From: Pseudofabraea citricarpa
Lineage: Eukaryota; Ascomycota; Leotiomycetes; Helotiales; Dermateaceae
Direction of reading: 5' to 3'
Length of the DNA: 64,000 nucleotides
NCBI GenBank assembly: GCA_029641185.1
Contig: JAPWGK010000018.1
Location: forward strand, 1,028,318-1,092,317
A program made the position numbers and the translations under genes. Positions 37,841-49,548 of this stretch are shown here, one piece after another (the first letter of the stretch is position 1; every line of letters begins with the position of its first letter). The notes beneath the pieces were generated by a model. That model was not told where the DNA came from. It ran no database searches and saw only the letters and a program-made list of their open reading frames with translations.

Positions 37841-40529
37841 GTTGAGTGCGACTTCGTGTAATACTTGTGTCGATTTGCTATACTCTGAGATGAAATGGAG
37901 GAAATTCTGGTGAGAGGTAGCCAGGCACAGGAAGTAAATGTGTACAAAAAGAAGGGCCGACGTCAGCAACACTCAAAACACGGACGGCTTCACCATAAAG
38001 TACACCGGGGAAGTGGTACGTCCGAAACTGTCAAAAATGCCAGATATCTTAAAACCCGGTGGCACGGTTATACCACTCTTTTATGGCAGACTTTAGAAGC
38101 GTAGATATCAAGGATTTGAATTTCTGAAGGATAATGTCAAGACTTCATTTTATAATAAGAGAAAGTATTGCTAGGCGCTATTCTTTTCAGCTTTGCATGA
38201 TTACGCGTGCACTCGACGTGGGGGTTCTCATATGAAAAGAAAGGAAAACGAGTCTAAAGCTGTGGGCAGGGCAGTGTGCCACAAGAAGATGAGAGGTTCA
38301 GACAAGTCTGATCTGATGCCATGTCCTTGTCTCCTGGGTCTTATGCTAGCCTAAATAAGGCAGCATCAGATTTCTAGATGTAGAATCTACGGTAGATGGG
38401 CTACCAGAAGCTCCACATTAGGGGATGGCTTGATCTACCGTCCCGTCCCGTCTAAACTTGATATGGACCTGCATTTGTGCCCAAGAAAAGAATAAATCTA
38501 GAAGAATTTGCATTTTCAAGCAGTTATCTCATTCTATTAGAGGAGAATTAGTATTACATCTGAATATGAGAATGCATCAAATCCAGTCATCCAGCACTTG
38601 TAAATAGGGCTCAGATAGTATGGTTGCTTCAAAATCGTACAGCGCATGAAGATCGGCTGTTAGTGGTACCTGAGTCCCTGTAAACCTTTGCTGCACGAGC
38701 TGGCAATGCCTAGCTTCAAAGTTCCCGAAAGAGGCTGGATTGAAACTAAAGGGAATGCTTTTCTGCCAATCTTCATTCAAGTTCGGTAAACTTTCTGGAC
38801 CTGGCTGGTGTCAAGATGCAGATGCCAGAGAACGTAGCGCTTGCTTGATTCGTTGCGTCATTATTCACGAACAAGAGACTGGAAGCTTGTAAGGCTAAAG
38901 CGTATGTGGCCTCTGAAAAGGGGGAGCTTATTTAGGTCCACTTAGAGAAAAGCTCCGTCTCAACTTCAGCCATATTCACAGAGCTGAGGCCAACCACTTC
39001 GACTCAGTTCTTTGAATTTTTTCTATTTTGCACATCGCTGCCTTGTCGCCAATATCAACAACAATTAAAGCCAAGACATGGAAGCATTGCTAACATGGTC
39101 AGGGAAGTCCCTCGCTTTTAACTCAAACCCCAAAGATAACGATTTCAGAATTTCTCAAAGGGGCTTGGTCTTATCTCTACCCGACGAGAGCCAATTAGAT
39201 GATACGAATTTACACTTTCGAGCTTGTCAGAAGGGCTTAGGCGAGAAACTGATGGGCTTTGCTTTTTCCAGCTGCAACATATTCATCTGAATATCTCCGT
39301 GTTGATTGCCCTGAGAGATGCGATTGGACTTCTTCCTCTTATTTCGTATGACTTTGATGTCTCATGTGCCATCTAGATCTCTCCTGCTCCCCGAGGCTGT
39401 CCTGGGTATCCTGGAAATGTGTATTGTCACGTGATCCTGCTTTCTGAATTGCTTTCCTTAGGTATTTTCTTCCCAACTTGCCTCCTGTCATTTCCCCCGT
39501 TTTCTTTTCGGCAAAATACTGCTCAATCTCATGAATTCCATGACATTTTGTTCAACGTATAACTAATCTAGTTAATAGTGCTGATTTACTTGTACAAAGT
39601 TCACCTCGCCTAAAAACCAAGGCACTCAGGGATAATGTTCTATTAGTGACGGAAAGGTTCTCTCAAACTTACTACATTCAACTTATATACTAGAATACAA
39701 GTAGCTATATCTATTCATTTGCTGTTATTTTCACTTACCATAACTTTTTCTTAGAATATTTCGTTTAGCGGTTAACCTAAGCCTTCTTGAAAAGAGTAGA
39801 AAATCGTCCATTCACTTTTGGTCTCTGCAAATTACTTTCGAGATTAATTTCGAGATTCTTAGCTCCGAAAACCTTCTAGATCAATGAATTATTTCATTTG
39901 GATTCTTTACTACCACGGAAGGCTCAACAGATCTCTAGTCCATTTAAATTATGTTTAAGTAAACCTGATTTTGGATATTCTGTTGTCTATCATAGGTATT
40001 CGGTTGATTGTACAATCAAACATGATAACTGCTATTGGCATTTATTTCTAGAAAGACTTATAGTTCTCAAAAAGACCTCAAAGGGACCTTTAATGGAATT
40101 GAATATTCTCCGATACTTATAGTACTTTACAATTTTGCAGACGGTTAAAGAAACTTTCACAGTCTATATTCAAAGTCCCGGCCACTCAATTTTTTTTTAG
40201 CTATTCACTAAATTCGAATTATGTCAAAATCGCAGATCCTAACCTACCTAGCCCACTGCGTGAAGGAAGATCAAAGTTCATAATTAATTAACCAAATCTG
40301 TGTTCTTTAAATCACTCCCTTCAGTTACGTGCAAAAAACTCGACACTTTAATATCTTATCTGATCAATCTGGGAAGGGGTTTATTATTCCAAATAAAAAC
40401 AAGTATGTAGCTCCCTTGGTCCTCTGCTTATGACAGATTCTATTTTCACGAATATAAAGCTTGCAGTGAACAGAAAAATGTCAGATTTGAGAATTAAATG
40501 ATGTGGATTTGCAGTATAATATGTGAACC
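37841..40529. other. AT-rich spacer with a decayed coding remnant
   Basis: The only coding-like sequence is the broken fragment at 38577-38917. The remainder (39300-40500) is AT-rich and open-frame-poor. A short frame at 39078-39290 (+) has no recognisable domain. Confidence 0.5.
38577..38917 (-). pseudogene. decayed coding remnant, unidentified
   Basis: Two coding-looking stretches in different frames abut. The first is read from about 38917 and gives ATYALALQASSLLF ... FSGICILTP. The second starts near 38815 and gives PGPESLPNLNEDWQ ... LQVLDDWI and a stop. No splice sites can join them (no GT donor between), so a frameshift is the simple reading. The GICILTP end is reminiscent of the GGILTPA ending of saccharopine-dehydrogenase-like reductases, but this is too little for a call. 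Confidence 0.3.
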
Positions 40530-42064
40530 TCAAAGTTTTGGGGCAGGCGGTTCTGATGTTGCCAGCCCATCCAGGATATCATTCTTTGTGCTTGCTAACC
40601 GCTCTGGTGTAGGCTCAAATAATTTAGGGATACCGGTATCCTTAAACTCGGCATCTTCTCTCAAAATCTTTGCAACCCCTACTGCTGACAGAAGGATGAG
40701 AGGCATTCCATGACCAGAAAATCCGGCAATGATGATTTGCCCAGGCTTGCCAGGGACTTTTCCAACATACGGCATGTAGTCAGAACTATAACCCATTACT
40801 GTAAGATGTCGTTAATATCAGATCACACTTAAATATTGGTGATTATAACTCACTTCCAGTCCAGACTTTGTCTGTGTATGCTCCACTGTCCTCCCAACCT
40901 ACGAATTGCTTCTGCATCAAGCCATCAAAGTAATTTTTAGCCGGCTCAATGAGCTTGCTATCGTCAGTAACATTATACCACCACTCCTTATTGTGCCAAA
41001 ATTCTTGTTTTGCTCCTCCAACAACAATACTGCCATCTGGTCTGGGGATGAGATAATCATAGAGTGCTGGACCATAGCGTAGACTGTATGTGTTGGGTAA
41101 ATGTGGAGGGGCTTTGCCCTCTGGTGTAACTATCCTGCTGCAAATTCCTCTGACTGGGACTATCTTATCGGTGAACTGCGATGCAATCGCAGACGTATAT
41201 GCGTTACTTGCAAAAACAACCTTTTTAGCCTTGATCTCACCCCTCTCTGTTGTCACCGTCCAGCGACCATCAGCATCCTGTGTTTCTGAAACAGATGTCA
41301 CTGGTGTTGTGGTTTGGAGGTTAACGCCTTTCTTGACGACAAGTGAAAGTAAATGCATCACAAGCTTATAAGGCCAGATATGGCCAGCTGTGAAAGACCA
41401 GCCACAGAGTGCTCCTTTTGCTCCTGTAACCTTTTTCATGATTCAGTTAGTGATATCCAGAGAAAATTTGACACTAAATAACTCACCCTTTCAGTACTCT
41501 TCCCGTCAATGAAATGCACATCTCCAAGCGAGGCAACTCCCATCCTTACAAGCTCTCGGTAAGAAGCTTCAGTTTCTTTTGCCTGAGCCTCATCAAGATA
41601 AACATCAATAGCTCTTGTGAGATGAAAGTCACAATCGATGTTTTCTTTTTCCACGAGTTCCTTGACTGCTGGAATGTTGGCAGCCTCAAACCTTGCAAAC
41701 TCAGCTGCGTTCTCAGCGCCATACTTTTGAGAGTATTTCAAGATATTGAAGTATAGATCAGGCTTCAAATGACCTCCTGCGTCATTTTAGAGTATGATTA
41801 ATTATTTAACATAAGGTTGCACTTACCATTTCGTCCTGTTGCACCTGAACAAGCTTGTCTTGCCTCAAGTATCACAACAGAAGGTGGTGATGGGTTATTG
41901 TCCAGAAGTTGATACACTGTACTTGCTCCAGCGAATCCAGCACCAATTACTAAGACATCCGTTTCTTTTGGCAACTCCTCAGTTGACCTGTGACTGTCTA
42001 ACTCATGGAGATCAGTTCGCCAAAATGGCAGGGTAGAGTTGGGCACAGGGAATGGTTTCGACAT
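40530..42064 (-). CDS. FAD-dependent oxidoreductase (DAO family)
   Basis: Exons, in transcript order, 42064-41827, 41776-41487, 41430-40854 and 40798-40530 give 457 residues. It belongs to the D-amino-acid-oxidase/glycine-oxidase-like (DadA, gamma-glutamylputrescine oxidase) fold. The Rossmann motif is VLVIGAGFAGAS with glycines 41, 43 and 46, followed by the acidic ribose binder in VVILEARQACSGATGRNGG. The substrate-side block TGAKGALCGWSFTAGHIWPYKL and the C-terminal FAD block GFSGHGMPLIL with MGYSSDYMPYVGKVPG are present. Such enzymes oxidise C-N bonds of amino acids or amines, releasing ammonia or amine and H2O2. The N-terminus PFWRTDLHELDSHRSTEELP is typical of fungal members. It is head-to-tail with the dehalogenase-like gene on the same strand (549 bp). 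Confidence 0.92.
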
Positions 42065-42612
42065 ATTAACAGACTCAGGATTGGATACAACATCAACTGA
42101 ACACAGTGAGCCTGTGATGTTTTGTCTGCATGCTGGAGAGCCGATGACGGCTTCCTTATCGCAGACCTCCACTTTATGTCTACTTTGACATGGAGTTTGC
42201 CGATGGCATGGTCCAATTATGGAATGAGGTGTGTAACATACACTTTTGTACGCCGTTGCATGATGCACATTGCCCGTTTATCTAAGGAACTACTGTGCCG
42301 AGCTTGAGAGTGGGATTGTCGGCTCGTCGTTGATCCTCGTCGTGTTCGCATATCAAAAAGGGGGTTCAACACGTGATTGCCCCTCATTACCCCTCATCGT
42401 ATGTACGGAATAGCCAAATGGATATCAAGTGCAATGGCTACTGTGTAATTGCATGAAAATGATACGGACAACCAAATGAGTTGTTTCTCAATCATAAAAG
42501 GACATAAAACATGTAGAGGTTAATCTAGCACTGCGCACAAGAACAAGGTGGGGTAGGAAGGAAGCATATGTTAATGGATAGGCATGCAAATTCATTTCGA
42601 ATGCTAAATATT
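42065..42612. other. intergenic spacer
   Basis: Promoter region of the FAD oxidoreductase and 3' region of the dehalogenase-like gene. No gene seen. Confidence 0.5.
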
Positions 42613-43388
42613 CTATGATTTTGAAGCAGCAATTATCTTGTCTGCCATCTCCGGAAGCGTTTCAGCAGTGACATCGATCTCTCCGAAGATCTCTGGATTG
42701 GGCTCCTTCTCCCACACAGCCGCCCAAGCACCCTTGAATCTGAATAGCATCAGCGATGGGGAATATTGAATAAAGCATTTTCGAAGACTTACCCAGTACG
42801 TTTTGCAGCCGAAGCATCCCACATGTGTGCTGCACAAAACCATGCCTCTTCATTGCCAAACTGCTCCAGAACAGGTGCATATGCGCCAGGTGCCGGCTTT
42901 CCAACTCCAATAGTATCGCAAGTCACGAAGTTCTCCTCTGGCATGTCGAGACCATTATCTCTGAAATATCCTAGAACTCTTTCCTTGTCGCCAGCAGTCA
43001 GAGCCCAAACTGTGAAACCAGCAGCTCTTAGCTTCGCAAAACATTCATCAATTCCCGGTCTTGTCTTCAATTTCCTGTACTCCGCTACAATGAAAGCAGC
43101 ATCCTCGTCGGTTGCGAATTTGCGTGGCTCTTCAATTCCTGCCATCCACAACATTCGGTAGAACAATGGCTTGAAGACCTCCCAAAATGGCATATACTTT
43201 CCAGACATACTGAGGTATGTATACTCCCGCTCTGCGCATTCCATCCACGCAAAGCCAAGCAGTTTTGGCTTGATGCATTCGGCTCTCAGTCTCTCTCCCA
43301 ATCTCGACTCGATCGCCTCGAAAAAGTTGTCATAGGAGACACAAGTTCCCACGACGTCAAATACGGCATGCTTCTTAACTGTTGACAT
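42613..43388 (-). CDS. HAD-superfamily type II haloacid-dehalogenase-like hydrolase
   Basis: Exons, in transcript order, 43388-42793 and 42739-42613 give 240 residues. The nucleophile motif is AVFDVVGT with Asp11, motif II is ALTAGD (Thr131), motif III lysine is Lys164 in GVGKPAPGAY, and motif IV is AHMWDA (188-192). The cap insertion lies between about residues 20 and 100. The layout is that of L-2-haloacid dehalogenases, although fungal relatives often act on other substrates. The intron restores KRTGFKGAW. The start at 43388 was chosen over an ATG 81 nt upstream, which adds a Ser/Asn-rich stretch without family support. It probably shares regulation with the adjacent FAD oxidoreductase (same strand), by proximity only. 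Confidence 0.9.
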
Positions 43389-43600
43389 TTTGTTGATTTT
43401 TGGGGGTTTGAAGAGAGAACGGTTGTTTACAGAAAATGAATTGGAGGTTATAGCTTTACCTTTTATCAATTACCCCACGTTTGTAACACAGTAGCACAGA
43501 TTTATGTGTCTTTAATGATGTCCTCGTAATCTTTAACTCTTTTCGGCGGGAAACTGCATATGAGTAGCACCCCTCCAAGATCTAGAGAAGTGGGCTAACT

Positions 43601-43712
43601 AGCGGGGAAGATAGCCTAAAGCCTTTTCCGCCAGGCGGGCGACGGCCCTGAAGGCAATCGGGCTTTAGCGAGACCAGCAGTAGATCTTGCGGGTGACGCC
43701 GCGTCTGTACAG
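43601..43712. other. GC-rich palindromic island
   Basis: About 110 bases of high GC in AT-rich surroundings. It contains the perfect palindrome CCGCC-A-GGCGG (43627-43637) and an 8-bp stem pairing CTAAAGCC (43615-43622) with GGCTTTAG (43660-43667). No gene is seen in it. Confidence 0.5.
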
Positions 43713-46269
43713 CGATAACAAAGCCTTCTTTGCAGTTGTGTTTATTGTATCATGAGAGAATCATTCACCTTTTTTTTTTTTCAATCTTTACATGTGCTGT
43801 GTATAATTCGTCGAGTAATGTAGAATGTGTGCAATGATGGATAAGCGGAGACTTCTTTTACTTGTTGGCTTTGTGAAAACTAAACTTATGATTTTAACAG
43901 AGACTAATAGTAAGAAAAGAAAAGAAAACCGGTGGGCATATTTAATCGCAAGCTAGCAATATGTGCTTGCTAGAATTTGGAAGATATCTAAGTTCGAGGA
44001 ATTTGACGTGCTATTACAAATGATACCCATGTACTTATCAAAGGTTTTCTTAAAGAGTGTGTACAATCAACTTCGACATCAAATCTTAAGCTGGTGAAGA
44101 TGTTATGATAGTATTTGCGGCTTGTAGGTTACACCAACCAATTTGTGAGAAGCTTTTGTAAATAAATATACTTGTTTCTTATACAAATATCTTATTTGAT
44201 AAGTACATATAATTCTGGATCTTACTAGCGTTGTATAGGAAAGTTCTTAACAATTCGCTTTAGTAGACAAGCGAGACAAAGATATCAGATGTATTTTACT
44301 AATTACATATAGCCTGCTATCAATAAACTTACGCAGACAGGTTTTTAGAATCATACTTATTTGCGAAAACATGGCTACAAGTTAACGTGCATAGATGTTG
44401 TTCTTCTGTGCCTTGTTTGTAGTGATAAGCAACTTGTTTTGATCATGCTCTCGGTATCTTCAGATTAGCTAACTTTGAAAAATTAAGTAATTACTTATTC
44501 CTATAGCAAGTAAAAAACCCATGTGACTTTAAGAAAGATTTTGAGCTTTGAGGATGCAGCCATTCTAGAAAATAAAGTATACCAGCTCTATATGGCAGGT
44601 GTCTTCATACCACACAACTCGCTTAAAGTAAGATGCTTCGTTTTTATAGCTAAGCAATACAATGAAAACATTATTTATAAAACTTACAATTGCAGATAAA
44701 GCAAAAAGCTAACTTGAAACTTTCTGGTGTTTTAAGTGGGGACCTGGGAGCCATGAAAAGTACAAGGGGAGAGGGGGATACTAGAGAAGTCTATAGTGCT
44801 ATGTCAAATAACTCATAAATCTGATCTAATACTGCTAGAAGTACTCCTCTTAGATGAACATTGCCATCAGAAGACCAAATGAGAGAAGAATGAAAAGTTC
44901 CACACGAGATGTTCAATCCTCTCCTCTTACTTGGATAAAAAGAGCCAGAGTACCTGCACCAGGCTTCGGCCCTTCGTCGCTTAACCGAGCGTTATCTTAA
45001 AATATGCCCCGAATACGTTCAATGAACAAGAACACCGTACTGTTCTAGGATTGAGTAGGGCCATGATAAGATCTAGTTCAAGATCTGCATAAAAAGAAGG
45101 ATCTAGCTATCTAATACTCGACTGTTAACTTACATGATAGCACCAAAATAATAACACACAAAACTTAACTGGGGGGTGTAATAGAAGCATAGAAAACAGT
45201 CTCGTTATATGACACTTTTCTAGCTATTCTTGGGTTTCTAATTCCTCAAATTTCCCTTTCAAGAGAGCTTTATAGGGGGTTATCTTAGAAATGATCTTTA
45301 AGTTCTCAGTTTTCTCCACTTCGAGTACCTATGTTTCCAGTCTTTCCAAAAACAGATTCAGCCGTATTAAGTTACCACACAGTAAAATCAATTCGATCAA
45401 TTGAGACTTTAATATATCTTCTAATATACTTTTTACAATGCACTTTCATTAAACTTATTATGTTTAAGGAACTTTATCACAAAACATTTATCAGCACGTT
45501 CCACTATGGAGATCCTTTCGACGAGAAAGAAAGGAGGGAAAAGAAGAAGCACAATTGATTTTCAACGAATGGAAATTAGCATCAGCATCTCCTTTTGTCA
45601 AGTCAAATGTAAACATGAATTTCGGCGAAGAACATATTTGCACAGCCAAGACATAAGAGCAGCTTATTATTACCGACCTGCAATTTTCGCAATGCCTTGG
45701 AAAATTATACATTTTATACGATTATACCGAAGTCATAACGGCCCCATGTCGGCTAAAACTCAGCAACAATCAGCCCATAAGACCGTAAATCTAACTTCTA
45801 AGACACTCCTTTCGGAGCTGATATCCACAAAGGCTTAGCTTTGGAACGCGTTACAAGCTATTTAGCCATGACATTGGCAATGCTTACCGGTGGTCGCCCC
45901 CACAAGCAGTACAACGGTAAATCGGTGATCTGTCGGACACCGGAAAGGAAGGGACGACGAGGTCTCAGGTCAACTTGGCGACGAATTCAGGTTCATTCCG
46001 AGAAACCAGAAGACCTAAGAGGCTAAGACTGGGGGAGGCGGGGATGAAACGAGCACAGTTTTCTATTTCTTGGTGCTGTGACTCCTTCTTGGCTACGGAA
46101 CCCTAGTAAATATTTACCTGCGCATACCACAAATGGTAAGCTCGGATGGTGTAAAGACCTAGACTTATTTGATATTATACAAAAGCTGAGTCTCAAGGAG
46201 AAAGCGCAGAATTCGTTACGGGCTATTGGTTTCAGCTTAGTCCTTGCACATAGAGATTGTTGGTGCAAT

Positions 46270-46806
46270 TCGTCTTGAAATATTAGGTAGGTACTGCTTT
46301 GCCGATGGCTAGCGCCAGGATAGAACTTCCTTGCAGCACAGAGCTGACAAGCCGGCTCAGGTCCGAATTGTTCAAGAAGTTCAAGAGATTCTTTCTCCAG
46401 TCTTGGAGTCTTGGAGGAAATGGCACGGTCAAACAACTTGGCAGATTCTGCATGAAAACAAGCAAAACCTCGCGTCTCTTGTAACAGTGGAAAAGTGGGC
46501 TGATCGCGATTTTTGTTCTCCATGCCAAGTAGTTCAGAACCAGACATCATCTTGTCAAGTCTTGGGTCAACGTCAACACCTCACGTGCCACCAACATTGG
46601 TGCTGCCGCCTATTACTATGATCCGGTTTCAGGTTTGACCAGGGCTAATACCAAGGGAATAGAAATTAAATTACTCTGAAATGTTTGCCCAGCGACCCAG
46701 TCTAGGTTGACGACAACCACACCCATCGAAAATGCCGCAGTCTACACCAGCCGCTTTGCACCAGTCAAGTTCGAAGAGGCTTGGAAACTGTACCAAGCAC
46801 TTTAAA
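46270..46806 (+). pseudogene. possible decayed coding stretch
   Basis: Codon-like sequence shifts frame: one piece around 46331-46500 gives QEILSPVLESWRKWH, another near 46560-46640 gives NTSRATNIGAAAYYYDP, and a third ends with NAAVYTSRFAPVKFEEAWK (stop at about 46805). The third-position C bias of the last piece fits a fungal C-terminus. No single frame or splicing joins them and I cannot name the family. It ends 27 bp from the 3' end of the convergent P450. Confidence 0.25.
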
Positions 46807-46832
46807 ACTTGCGAGTAGACCCAGGCATTCAC

Positions 46833-48694
46833 TTATAGATTACCGACAAGGCCAACAGTGCCGTTCTGAGACCTGGCAATACATTCCTCAAGATCCTTTG
46901 TATTGCGTGCTGTAAATTTTGCTTTGAAGTCCTTTGGAATTGCACCAGCGCCTGTAGTATCTCGATTATAGTTGACATAATGGGTTTCGGCAGGCTCGGT
47001 CTTACTCGCTGTGATCTTAAAAGAAAGTATGATCCTGAAGAAGATGGTGTATAGGATCTTGTTTGAGAAATTGACTGCCGTACACATTCTTGCCCCAGCA
47101 CCGAAAGAAAAGTGATATGGTGGTGGAACATCGTGTATGCCTTCCTTCTCTAGCCAACGCTCTGGGCGGAAAATGCCTGCGTCGGGGCCATATTTACTCT
47201 CATCTAATCAACATGTTAGTGAGCAGTTTCCATCGATTTTTTGAAACTCACCATGATTTATTGCTTGAGCATTGATATAAACAAGAACACCCTTCGGTAT
47301 TCTGCAGTCGCGGTAGGTGAATTCTTGAAATGTTTGGCGTGGTGGCAGCAAATGGAGTGGCGGGTAGAATCTAAGTACCTCACGCACAAAAGCAGAAATA
47401 TACGATGATCTTTCTTCAAGCACGGCTTGACTAAAGGCCTCTTGAACATTATCATATGTGTTCAAGATGTCATCGTAAGCACGCTGCTGTACCAGCTGTC
47501 CTTGTGGGCTTGATAGAAAGCCAATACCAATAATTGCTGTTGAGAACACTGTCTCAAAGCCCCCAGACATTAGACCGCCCAAGATAGTTCGGATATCAAC
47601 TCAATTCGCAAGTCAGATTGTACTTTAATCTTAGGAATCAATGTAACACATACGTTTGGTGAGTTTCTCTTCATCATCATCAAGTAATCCTTGTGCTACA
47701 CAGGGTTTTTCGTTGTCAACTCGAGGACTTTCGACAACGTTCTCAAGAAGCGACGCAAGCCACGCATCTCTCCGACCTCTTACTTCAGTGGCAAGTTTCG
47801 TCCTTTTGCCATTATTGAAGTACCTCAGATATGATATATAGTCTTGAGGATTTGAATTTGTTGACCGAAAGCTGTGTTGATTATTAGGACTCATATAGAA
47901 GTACCAATTGAAGACAAAAATATGGTAGTAATCTCCTCAGATTGTTCTATGGCATACCTGGATATTGTATTTGCGTCAGACAAGATATTAATCAATAATG
48001 GATTCCCGACACTAGCGAATCGTTTTCCATAGCAGAACATCAACATAATATTGAGAGCTAGTTTTTTCAGGTAGACATGCGGCATTATTTCAAGGGAACC
48101 TTTCTTGCTATCTGCATAAATACCAGATATCACATCACATGTCTCTAGATCCAGCATTGGTTGGAGTTTGCGGATCTCAGGAGCAGTTGTGTAAGATCCT
48201 ACCACTCGTCGCTGTTTCTTAGTTCGTTCATCCCAGGGATTCATGCCAATTGTAGACGCAGATGTTTTTGATACAACTCCATGGAAAGTGTAAAGACGAG
48301 GTCTATCAATTGTGGCCGTTTGTCGAAGAACGATGAAATCCCTGGCTGTATCGAAAGAGTTGAGTATTATGGCACGACGATTGCCTAGTCGTATCTGGTA
48401 AATGGGCCATCTATTAGATGCCGCCCAACATTCAGCTGTAGATGAATGGTCGCCCCCGAGCTTGTACAAGTGTCCTGCAATCACGGAGCCTCCAGGAATC
48501 TCAGGAAGACCTCGGATATGGTGAAAGTCGACATAAAAGAATTTCAAGTATACAACCAAGCAAAGGCTAAACAAAAAAGTGACAATCAGAGTTATTCCTA
48601 GTAATTTCCAGCATGTTCTTAACTTGAGAATATGCTCGAGATGGGGTTCAATCTGAACTGATAATCTTTCTGCGCTAAACACCAAGCGATTCAA
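46833..48694 (-). CDS. cytochrome P450, CYP504-like
   Basis: Exons, in transcript order, 48694-47958, 47871-47654, 47599-47252 and 47203-46833 give 557 residues. The N-terminus has a membrane anchor (about residues 30-52) after a ~28-residue extension. The block HHIRGLPEIPGGSVIAGHLYKLGGDHSS and later WPIYQIRLGNRRAIILNS are characteristic of the CYP504 clade, whose known members hydroxylate phenylacetate or 3-hydroxyphenylacetate on the way to homogentisate. The I-helix reads GLMSGGFETVFST, ExxR is in FVREVLRFYPP, and the haem loop is FSFGAGARMCTA with the Cys at 475. The usual Gly two residues after the Cys is Ala here. Acceptor of exon 3 is GAG, unusual but the only frame-keeping one. It lies some 300 bp from the RIP-mutated block, so it may have drifted; whether it is active is uncertain. 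Confidence 0.85.
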
Positions 48695-49020
48695 TATGAT
48701 TGTTCTTTAGTAGGTTCTCATTGAAAATTTAGGAACGACATAAGTGAGATGTTCCTCAAATCAAGACTTTGATATTATCTCGTGCTAGAATATTGATGTA
48801 GGTAATGCTCGGAGATTTGCGTGCGCCTATCTTTTCCCTACGCTGAAAGCCTGTCCCACCCTTGAATGAGATTAGGAAACTTGCTCAAATGCATCACCAA
48901 CAAATCAGAAAGAATCAAATCTAGATAACCCCTATAATCTTTCTCTATACTTCGTGATATTCACTGCCGCCTTTCCATAAAGGCATACAAAACGAACTGA
49001 TCTCTAAGCTAGACTTTGGT
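48695..49020. other. promoter of the CYP504-like gene
   Basis: Normal-composition sequence between the P450 start and the AT-rich block. No gene seen. Confidence 0.5.
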
Positions 49021-49126
49021 ATAGGTACCTATAGGTCGGGTTTTATTATTTTAAAATAACCCGCGGGTACCTATAAGGTAGGTTATAATTTTTAGGAAAA
49101 ACCCGACCTATAGGGCAGGTACCTAT
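49021..49126. repeat. inverted repeat at block boundary
   Basis: Arm 1 (49021-49044) reads ATAGGTACCTATAGGTCGGG then TTTT; arm 2 (49097-49126) is its reverse complement with a 5-base insertion (GGGCA). The ~52-base spacer contains the palindrome ACCCGCGGGT. The element sits exactly where normal sequence gives way to RIP-mutated DNA. It may be a terminal or boundary remnant of a mobile element. Confidence 0.7.
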
Positions 49127-49291
49127 AGATACCTATAGTATTATACTAATTAGTATAATAATTACTTAAAGATATAACTTAGATATAAAGAAGAAAGTAG
49201 TTTATTTCTAGTATATTTTATTAGTTTAACTAAGCTAAAATATAATTATTACTTCTAAGTAACCTAATTTTCTCTATTATTAACTTATAGC

Positions 49292-49364
49292 CCCTTATTC
49301 TTATTATTCCTATTATTCTTATTATTCTTCTTATTCTTATTATTCTTATCGTTCTTATTATTTC
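49292..49364. repeat. TTATTC-type microsatellite flanking the LTR element
   Basis: Imperfect TTATTC/TTATTCC units just left of the left LTR. The same repeat resumes at 56524 on the other side of the element, which fits insertion into a pre-existing microsatellite. Confidence 0.7.
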
Positions 49365-49366
49365 TA

Positions 49367-49548
49367 TAAGAGTAGTTATAAGTAGAATATTATAATATTA
49401 TAATATAATTTATCTCTAAGGAAAGAAAAGGAATTTACCCTTAAAATATATATATAAGCCGGACGCGGCCCGATTACTAGGTAGCGTTATAATAATAACA
49501 CGTATACTAGCTAACTAATTAGTTAGGTAATAAAACCGCTATTATAAC
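49367..49548 (-). repeat. LTR (3' LTR of the minus-strand element)
   Basis: 182-bp copy, co-linear with 56342-56523 without indels; differences are transitions only. Contains the central AAGCCGGACGCG block. Confidence 0.9.

Larger units (their letters stand above)
43389..46832. other. AT-rich spacer with a GC-rich island and a possible remnant
   Basis: Apart from the GC-rich island (43601-43712) and a possible decayed frame near 46270-46806, I see nothing recognisable. The middle part (43750-45500) is strongly AT-rich but retains normal CA and TG content. Confidence 0.5.

Noticed and set aside
39078..39290. 70-codon open frame on the plus strand
   Set aside because: No recognisable domain and no coding context; chance frame is likely.
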